From positions 1 through 50,072 of the forward strand of contig DEWI01000180.1 of NCBI GenBank assembly GCA_002363575.1: a stretch of DNA of 50,072 nt, written 5' to 3'. A model generated the notes under the pieces. The model was not told where the DNA came from. It searched no databases and saw only the letters and a list, made by a program, of their open reading frames with translations. The position numbers and the translations under genes were made by a program. Positions 44,832 to 50,072 of the stretch are shown piece after piece. The DNA comes from Verrucomicrobia bacterium UBA3214. GTDB lineage: Bacteria; Verrucomicrobiota; Kiritimatiellia; RFP12; UBA1067. Positions within the stretch are counted from its first letter, which is position 1. Each line of letters starts with the position of its first letter.

Positions 44832-44840
44832 ATTATACCA
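44832..44840 (-). promoter_or_regulatory. Extended -10 promoter of the thi4-thiE-Stealth unit
   Basis: The minus strand reads TATGGTATAATGT, a perfect TGn extended -10. The predicted start lies about 7 bases on, right at the riboswitch 5' end. It diverges from the tRNA-Pro promoter about 110 bases away. Confidence 0.8.
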
Positions 44841-44942
44841 TATTGCCGTTCCGCCATGCAACGCAGCCTAAATCGCGGAAATTCACTCTGTCTTCTCACC
44901 GCCTGCAAAAATCAGTTCCGCCCACACACAGCATCAACATTA

Positions 44943-44951
44943 TGGTATAAT
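44943..44951 (+). promoter_or_regulatory. Extended -10 promoter of tRNA-Pro
   Basis: TGGTATAAT ends 12 bases before the first tRNA base. Because the RNA start is known within a few bases, it fixes the function of the motif shared by the other promoters. No -35 hexamer is recognisable. Confidence 0.85.
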
Positions 44952-44963
44952 ATGCCGCAACAG

Positions 44964-45183
<220 letters not shown>

Positions 45184-45192
45184 TGGTATAAT
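45184..45192 (+). promoter_or_regulatory. Extended -10 promoter before the small ORF and the GH95 gene
   Basis: TGGTATAAT, matching the tRNA-Pro promoter, followed by ATGCGCG. The start site would fall at the GGAGGGG ribosome site of the small ORF. Confidence 0.7.
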
Positions 45193-45216
45193 ATGCGCGT
45201 GGAGGGGCAATAGCGC

Positions 45217-45375
45217 ATGGCCGCCAACGAGAACCAGATCGCCGTCCATCGGCAGGACGAGGAGACCGCCCGGCGGAGCGGGCGGCTGCAAATCCGCTGC
45301 GCAACCCGCCGGCATTTCACAAAGGCTCGGCAGATCGTCTTTCGCGGCAAGCGCTCTTGGGAGTGCGGCGACTAA
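45217..45375 (+). CDS. Small 52-aa ORF of unknown function ahead of GH95
   Basis: ATG 45217 lies 9 bases after a strong GGAGGGG and about 20 bases after the predicted start of transcription. The product (MAANENQIAVHRQDEE, then an Arg-rich part, ending KRSWECGD) has no signal peptide or recognised domain. The stop TAA ends directly before an in-frame GTG of the GH95 frame, so coupled translation or a leader peptide is possible. A hairpin-forming CCGCCCG..CGGGCGG lies within it. It could instead be a fragment of a decayed gene or a leader RNA. Confidence 0.35.
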   Translation: MAANENQIAVHRQDEETARRSGRLQIRCATRRHFTKARQIVFRGKRSWECGD

Positions 45376-45402
45376 GTGCACATGCAAACGGAATATCGCC
45401 AC

Positions 45403-47775
45403 ATGAAAAGGGGAATAAAGCGTTGCGTCTTGCTCGCCGCCGCTATATTGGCGGCGTGCGGAGGCGCGAGCCAAGACAATGGCGCCGGTGCGGGACGCGA
45501 CGCGCGGAAAGCGCCGAAGGCCGCATGGCGCCTGCGCTACGCCGAACCAGCGCAATGGAGCCAGAAGGGGTGGTGCGAAGCGTCGCTGCCGCTTGGCAAC
45601 GGCCTCTTCGGCGTCTCCGAGTTTGGTGGCACGGACGTCGAGCGGTTGCAATTGACGGAGCCGGCGTTTCAGACGCGCCAGCTTTTGTACGGACGCGAGG
45701 ACTGGCCTGAAGGGAATCTCACGGACGCGGCGGATGTCACGATAGATTTCGGGCACAAGGACGCCGGTGGCTACATTCGCGAACTCGACCTCGAAACGGG
45801 CATCGCCTCTGTCAGATACTCGACGGGCGGGATCGACCATGAGCGCGAATACTTCATATCCTATCCCGACAAGGCCGGCGTGATGCGTTTTTCGGCTTCG
45901 CAGGAAGGAGCGCTCTCGTTCACGCTCGGTGTCGCGGTGCCGTTCACGGACGAAAAATGGCCGTTAAACCGTACCGGGAAAGTCGAGTCGGCCGGCGACG
46001 AGATTCGTTTGACGGCGGAGAGCGGCGCATACCACGTCAAACTCGCAGGCTGTTTCAAGGTTTTGACGGACGGCAAAATCTCCAAAGCCGGGGAGAACTC
46101 TCTGCGGGTTGAAGGAGCAAGCGAAGCGACGGTCGTGTTTTCTCTCGCCACCAACTACCGCCTTTGCCCGGAGATGTTCACGGCGATGCACGGCGAGCGC
46201 GACAGAACCGCCGATTTCGGCCTCGATCCTGCGCCGGAAGCGGCGCGGCGCGTGGCGGCGGCGGCGCGGCGCGGCTACGCCGCACTGAAAGCGCGCCACC
46301 TCGACGACATTCGCCGGCTGGTCGGCAGGAGCGGAATAGACATCGCCTTCGAGGCCGGGGATATGGCGCTGACGACGCCGCAACTGCGCTGCCGCGGAGC
46401 CGCCAGCAATTATCTCGCCATGCTTCAATGGCGGCTGGGGAAGTATCTGCTCGCTTCGTCGTCGCGTCCCGGCGGGCTGCCGGGATCGTTGCAGGGGATA
46501 TGGGCCGGGCCTGTTTCGAATACGGCGTGGGGTTCGGGCTATTGGCACAATATAAATGTGCAAATGCTCTACTGGCCGGCGTTCATATGCAATATGTCCG
46601 AATGTTTCGAGCCTTACGCCGCCTATTGCGAAGCGTTCCGCCCGGCGACGCGCGGGGCGGCGAGGGCGTATCTCGAAAGAGAAAATCCGGCCGCGCTGGA
46701 CGAGCCGCTGGCGGAGGATTTCTGGAGCGTGGGCACGGCGGCGTGGCCGTACGAGCTGCAGATGACGCCGCACCGCGAAATTCCGAACGGGCACTCCGGG
46801 CCTGGCACCGGCGGCCTTACGACCGCGATGTTTACAGACTGGTACGACTTCACGCAAGATCGCGCAATCCTCGAAAAGCGCGTCTGGCCCGCTCTGCACG
46901 GCATGGCGGATTTCCTCACGCGCTGCGTCGCGCATACGAACGGGCTGTGGCTGGCGACTTTCTCGGCTTCTCCCGAACAGCTCCACAAGAAAAAGCTGCG
47001 CAAGACGCTCGGGACGTATTGCCACACGCTAGGGTGCGCTTTCGATCAGCAGATGATCGAAGCGAACAGCGCCGCGCTCGTGCGTTTCGCCGGGATTCTG
47101 GGGCGGTCGAACGATCCGGTCGTCAAGCGCTGCCGCGCGCAGCTCGGGAAGTACGACAGCGTCATGATCGGCGGCTCCGGGCAGATAAAGGAGTTCCGCG
47201 AGGAGGACAAGTACGGCGAAATAGGCGATCCGGAGCATCGCCACGTTTCCCATCTCTGCGGCCTATACCCGGCGGCGATAATAACCCGCGCCACTCCGGA
47301 ATGGCTCATGGCGGCATCCGCCACTCTCGATATGCGCGGCAAAAAGACCAATGGCTGGGCCACGGCGCACCGCGCCTGCTGTCGCGCGCGCATCGGCGAA
47401 GGCGACAAGGCTCTTGCTTCCTTCGACACCTTCTTCAAGGACTGTCTGACAGACACCCTGTGGGCGCGGCTGGCGGGAACGCAGGAAATCGATGCGAATC
47501 TCGGCTATACGGCCGCGGTGTCCGAAATGCTCGTCCAGAGCCATGAAACCGACGAAAAGGAGAATTTCATCGTCGATCTACTGCCGGCGCTTCCGTCGAA
47601 GTGGGCGTCCGGCGGCTCTTTCAAGGGACTTTGCGTTCGCGGCGGCTGGACGGTCGATTGCTCATGGAAGGATGGCCGGCCGGTCGAGGTGGCGCTCCAT
47701 CCAGGCCCGCATGCCGCCCCCAAACCCCTTGTCCGCTTCGCCGGCGCTCCTCTGCGGGCGCTTGAATCCCGCTAA
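45403..47775 (+). CDS. Lipoprotein glycoside hydrolase family 95 (alpha-L-fucosidase type)
   Basis: A 790-aa GH95-type enzyme, likely exported and lipid-anchored. ATG 45403 gives [18 protein letters not shown] with a lipobox whose Cys is residue 19; earlier in-frame GTG 45376 and ATG 45382 are possible. Family blocks: the N-terminal GH95 domain ([34 protein letters not shown]), [34 protein letters not shown] (the Asn pair), SPEQ with its Glu, and [15 protein letters not shown] with an Asp in place of the usual DGNFG context. GH95 enzymes release terminal alpha-1,2-fucose from mucin and milk glycans or galactose from plant glycans. One conserved Asn after the Asn pair is Leu here. It follows a shared-type promoter. 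Confidence 0.88.
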   Translation: MKRGIKRCVLLAAAILAACGGASQDNGAGAGRDARKAPKAAWRLRYAEPAQWSQKGWCEASLPLGNGLFGVSEFGGTDVERLQLTEPAFQTRQLLYGREDWPEGNLTDAADVTIDFGHKDAGGYIRELDLETGIASVRYSTGGIDHEREYFISYPDKAGVMRFSASQEGALSFTLGVAVPFTDEKWPLNRTGKVESAGDEIRLTAESGAYHVKLAGCFKVLTDGKISKAGENSLRVEGASEATVVFSLATNYRLCPEMFTAMHGERDRTADFGLDPAPEAARRVAAAARRGYAALKARHLDDIRRLVGRSGIDIAFEAGDMALTTPQLRCRGAASNYLAMLQWRLGKYLLASSSRPGGLPGSLQGIWAGPVSNTAWGSGYWHNINVQMLYWPAFICNMSECFEPYAAYCEAFRPATRGAARAYLERENPAALDEPLAEDFWSVGTAAWPYELQMTPHREIPNGHSGPGTGGLTTAMFTDWYDFTQDRAILEKRVWPALHGMADFLTRCVAHTNGLWLATFSASPEQLHKKKLRKTLGTYCHTLGCAFDQQMIEANSAALVRFAGILGRSNDPVVKRCRAQLGKYDSVMIGGSGQIKEFREEDKYGEIGDPEHRHVSHLCGLYPAAIITRATPEWLMAASATLDMRGKKTNGWATAHRACCRARIGEGDKALASFDTFFKDCLTDTLWARLAGTQEIDANLGYTAAVSEMLVQSHETDEKENFIVDLLPALPSKWASGGSFKGLCVRGGWTVDCSWKDGRPVEVALHPGPHAAPKPLVRFAGAPLRALESR

Positions 47776-47885
47776 TTGCTTTTTGTTCCGGTGCCAGATA
47801 CGATTTTGCGCGCTTACCGTTGGCTCCGTAAACCTCGCCCGTTCCATCCATCGACTTTTCCCGTACCGCCCATCAGGTGATTCTT

Positions 47886-48044
47886 GTCGCCTCGTCTCGC
47901 GACTAGGGTCGCCTCGTCTCGCGACTGGAGTCGCCTTTGCAAGCGACTAGGGTCGCCTCGTCTCGCGACTAGGGTCGCCTTTGCTAGCGACTAGGGTCGC
48001 CTTTGCTGGCGACTAGAGTCGCTTGGGGAGGCGACAAGCGCCGC
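47886..48044 (+). repeat. 22-bp-period palindromic repeat array C (6 units plus ragged ends)
   Basis: GCGAC begins at 47899, 47921, 47943, 47965, 47987, 48009 and (degenerate) 48031, exactly 22 bp apart, with a leading half unit at 47886. The core is GCGACTAGGGTCGC or GCGACTAGAGTCGC, and spacers alternate between CTCGTCTC and CTTTGC types. It has the same orientation as array B. It lies between the GH95 gene and an exported-protein promoter, and is not coding. Confidence 0.9.
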
Positions 48045-48273
48045 TCCGGCTCCCGAACCCGCAGACCGCGGCTACGCATCCCGCGCACCGTGCAAAGACC
48101 TGCCGCGGGCTGACACGCCCGCTCCCAAGGGGAAGTGGCGCAGAAAAGGCGACAAAGTTGCTTTATTCTGGCAGATATAGTGCATAGAAGGGGAGGAGTT
48201 TTTGCTAGTTTCGTACCATTGGGAAGCTGGGATAAGAGAAGGTGAAAAAATCTTCGGGGCGTTCCGTTGCCCA
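48045..48273. other. Intergenic region between array C and the next promoter
   Basis: AT-richer than the coding flanks. No gene, tRNA or terminator recognised. Confidence 0.4.
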
Positions 48274-48303
48274 TTGACGGGGGCAAAAAGAATATGATAA
48301 AAT
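48274..48303 (+). promoter_or_regulatory. Promoter with -35 and extended -10 for the exported-protein pair
   Basis: TTGACG at 48274-48279 and TAAAAT at 48298-48303, with TGA before the -10 and an 18-bp spacer. The downstream ATGCCGCAAC is identical to that after the tRNA-Pro promoter. The first ATG is about 310 bases away, leaving a long leader. Confidence 0.65.
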
Positions 48304-48619
48304 ATGCCGCAACTTGGGTATAGTAGGTATGGTTGGTTATATTGAATATGTCGCAACAGACGAAATAACGTCTCTTACGAGGCGTTTCCAACCTTGCCCC
48401 CCACTCCCCCCTCGAACAATACGCACATATGCGCGGTGTTTTGCGTCGCGAGCCATTTGCCGGCGGTAGCCACGACTTCAAAATGACACGTGACGCGTTC
48501 ATACCGAGCAGAGTTTCGCAACGCCCGTCCAGGCGCGTATTCCTTTCTTCGCCCTGGCATCGTCGTCGCGAGTGCGGACGGCGCAGGAACTATTTCCAAT
48601 TACAAGAGGCATGAACATT
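48304..48619 (+). other. Long leader region upstream of the exported-protein gene
   Basis: About 310 bases between the promoter and ATG 48620. It contains a second promoter-like segment, TATATTGAATATGTCGCAAC, near 48338-48357, and a C-rich run near 48395-48412. No known riboswitch is recognised. Confidence 0.35.
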
Positions 48620-49483
48620 ATGAATAGAAGAGTACAGAGGATAGGCGCGGCTATCGTGCTTGCAGCCGCTTCAATCGCGCTGAGCGCGTCCGCCGTCAAC
48701 TTCCCGGTCGGCACCCACCTCGTCAAGGGGACGCTGAAGAACTGGAAGAACAAGGTGCTCACCTCTTCCGCCGCCGTGACCGTGCAGGCGGTTTCCACGA
48801 ACGGCACGATCATCGCATCCGCCACGGTGTCCGACCCCACGGAGGACGGATCCAACTTCCTGCTGTCCATTCCGCTTTCCACGAAAGCGACAGACTTCAC
48901 GGCGGCCGTAGGCGACCAACTCAACTGCGTCATCGTGCAGGAGGCCGGCCTTTCCGTCGCCGCGAGTCCGATCCGCGTGGGCGATGCGAACACCGTCTCC
49001 ACGGTATCCCTCGAGTTCGTCAATATGAAGACATACACCGCGGCGGACGGCACCACCGCGAGCATCCCGGAGGAATACGTCGAAACGATCGCCCCCTGGA
49101 TGGAGGCATACGAGATCGAGGGCGACTACGATCCATTCGCCGACTATGACAACGACGGCGTTTCGAACTACGTCGAATACCGCGCCGGCACGAGTCCCTT
49201 CGACGATACCGACAAGCTCGCGATCACCGATTACTTCGCGCCGCGGAACGCCTTGCACACGCTCAAGTTCGAGTATGTCGGCGGCCATGTTTATGGCGTC
49301 GCCACCACGCTTTCGCTCGTGAATCCGGAATGGGCCGTGCAGAAGGTCAAGAAGACGGAGGACGACGCCGCACGCGAGCAGGTCATGCCGTCCGCCGACG
49401 AAGAGGATGTGGGGATTGCGACTATATACGTCGTGCCCGTCGAGGGCGCGAAGAGCCAGTTCTTCAAATTGGAGGCGAAGTAA
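48620..49483 (+). CDS. Exported protein with TSP3-like calcium loop and FFKL C-terminus
   Basis: A 287-aa protein. ATG 48620 gives NRRVQRIGAAIVLAAASIALSASA as a signal peptide, with AGAGG 10 bases upstream; ATG 48611 is an alternative. A beta-rich N-terminal domain (GTLKNWKNKVLTSSAAVTV) resembles an Ig-like fold. It is followed by PWMEAYEI and the Asp-rich DYDNDGVSNYVEYRAGTSPFD loop, as in the two exported proteins at the left of the window. The C-terminal part ends SQFFKLEAK, matching their terminal HRFF motif. No enzyme signature. The next gene begins 2 bases after the stop, so both are probably one operon. Confidence 0.8.
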   Translation: MNRRVQRIGAAIVLAAASIALSASAVNFPVGTHLVKGTLKNWKNKVLTSSAAVTVQAVSTNGTIIASATVSDPTEDGSNFLLSIPLSTKATDFTAAVGDQLNCVIVQEAGLSVAASPIRVGDANTVSTVSLEFVNMKTYTAADGTTASIPEEYVETIAPWMEAYEIEGDYDPFADYDNDGVSNYVEYRAGTSPFDDTDKLAITDYFAPRNALHTLKFEYVGGHVYGVATTLSLVNPEWAVQKVKKTEDDAAREQVMPSADEEDVGIATIYVVPVEGAKSQFFKLEAK

Positions 49484-49485
49484 CA

Positions 49486-50072
49486 ATGAAGAGAATCCTT
49501 TCTATTGCGGCGGCGTTTTCCGCCGCGGCGGCGTGCGCCGCGCATATCAGCGAGACGATGACGCTTGCGAAGGGCTGGAACGCAATCTATCTTGAATCGA
49601 CGCCCACGAACGCCGCCTGCGCGGAGTTCTTCGCCGGCGCGCCCGTCGAGCGCGTCGCGTCGTACCAGTCCGACGCCTACTCCTCCACGCGGCAATACGC
49701 GAGCGACGGCTCGGAAATCACGCAGAAGCCGGTTTCCTACTACGTCTGGGTGCCGGGCGACGCGGACGCCTCCACCATGTCGTCGCTTGTAGGTGGCCAT
49801 ACCTATATGATCTACGCCAGCGACGTCTGGACGAACAGCTTCTACGGCGTGCCGGCCGCGCCGCGCCAGACATGGCGCGCGACGGCGGGAGACTCCGCCC
49901 TCATGAACCTCGCGGGCGTCTCGGTCGCGCCCGGCGTCTCCGTGACGGCGAAGGAGTATTTCGGCGAAGGGCCGTTCGGGACGACCGCGGGCATCACTTA
50001 CAAGATCGACGGCAGCAAACCGGCCGCGCCGACGTTCCTGCCGATGACGCTCTCCGCGAAGACGAAGCTGCA
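49486..50072 (+). CDS. Exported protein, partial (runs off the right edge)
   Basis: A reading frame open to the window end, 195 codons visible. It starts MKRILSIAAAFSAAAACAAHI (signal peptide), followed by a conserved-looking MTLAKGWNAIYLESTP, where GWNAIYLE suggests a beta-sandwich domain of a surface protein. GGAGG lies 10 bases upstream of the ATG, inside the end of the preceding gene. I recognise no catalytic motif. The full length and C-terminal module lie outside the window. Confidence 0.75.
   Translation, partial: MKRILSIAAAFSAAAACAAHISETMTLAKGWNAIYLESTPTNAACAEFFAGAPVERVASYQSDAYSSTRQYASDGSEITQKPVSYYVWVPGDADASTMSSLVGGHTYMIYASDVWTNSFYGVPAAPRQTWRATAGDSALMNLAGVSVAPGVSVTAKEYFGEGPFGTTAGITYKIDGSKPAAPTFLPMTLSAKTKL

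Noticed and set aside
45199..45375. SRP, RNase P or tmRNA-like structured RNA
   Set aside because: None of the hallmark conserved sequences of these RNAs is present; a small ORF explains the region as well.
47984..48502. 172-aa minus-strand reading frame across array C
   Set aside because: Runs through the 22-bp repeat array, has no domain and no ribosome site.

Overview
This 50 kb window is a GC-rich bacterial chromosome segment. It looks like a gut-associated member of the PVC group, most likely Kiritimatiellota or Lentisphaerota; that lineage call is inference. It rests on very large exported proteins built from InlB/Listeria-Bacteroides-type repeats ending in LYAxW, a jelly-roll plus calcium-binding C-terminal module, a GH95 fucosidase-type lipoprotein, and a lone non-flagellar type III export gate (SctU).

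Layout. 1-789: non-coding, with a 20-bp-arm palindrome, a 22-bp-period palindromic repeat array, an extended -10 promoter and a run of 11 G. 790-17896: three co-directional genes for exported giants: a 2780-aa subtilase ending in two FGE/C-type-lectin-like domains, a 623-aa BACON/InlB protein, and a 2246-aa metzincin-like protein with eight InlB repeats. 18024-21332: smc, with an unusually small hinge and an almost leaderless promoter. 21484-23399: an AT-richer restriction-modification island with an intact adenine methyltransferase and a restriction endonuclease wrecked by an internal deletion. 23441-36030: a plus-strand run of ileS, a CstA-type carrier, an O-antigen ligase/polymerase-like protein, a glycosyltransferase, a flippase, sctU, an ECF-type sigma factor, a small unknown protein and a Na/Pi cotransporter. 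36169-44840: minus-strand genes: an HU-type protein, a second 22-bp array, a UvrD-type helicase, purE-uxs-UDP-sugar pyrophosphorylase under one promoter, and a TPP-riboswitch unit thi4-thiE-Stealth. 44943-50072: tRNA-Pro, a small ORF, a GH95 lipoprotein, the third 22-bp array and two exported proteins, the last cut by the window edge.

Functionally the window combines envelope building (UDP-GlcNAc/UDP-Glc-type pyrophosphorylase, UDP-xylose synthase, glycosyltransferase, flippase, ligase, Stealth phosphotransferase) with the display or secretion of very large modular proteins and fucoside hydrolysis.

The strongest unusual signals are: (1) three dispersed arrays with an exact 22-bp period around a GCGACT..AGTCGC inverted repeat, one of them in reverse orientation; (2) an in-frame duplicated FGE/CLec domain whose last copy ends in a segment rich in NNC codons, as expected of a diversity-generating-retroelement variable region, although no reverse transcriptase lies in the window; (3) a shared TGGTATAAT extended -10 promoter signature, calibrated by the tRNA gene; (4) an orphaned methyltransferase beside an internally deleted restriction enzyme; (5) a half-sized SMC hinge; (6) a poly-G tract placed like a phase-variable promoter spacer.
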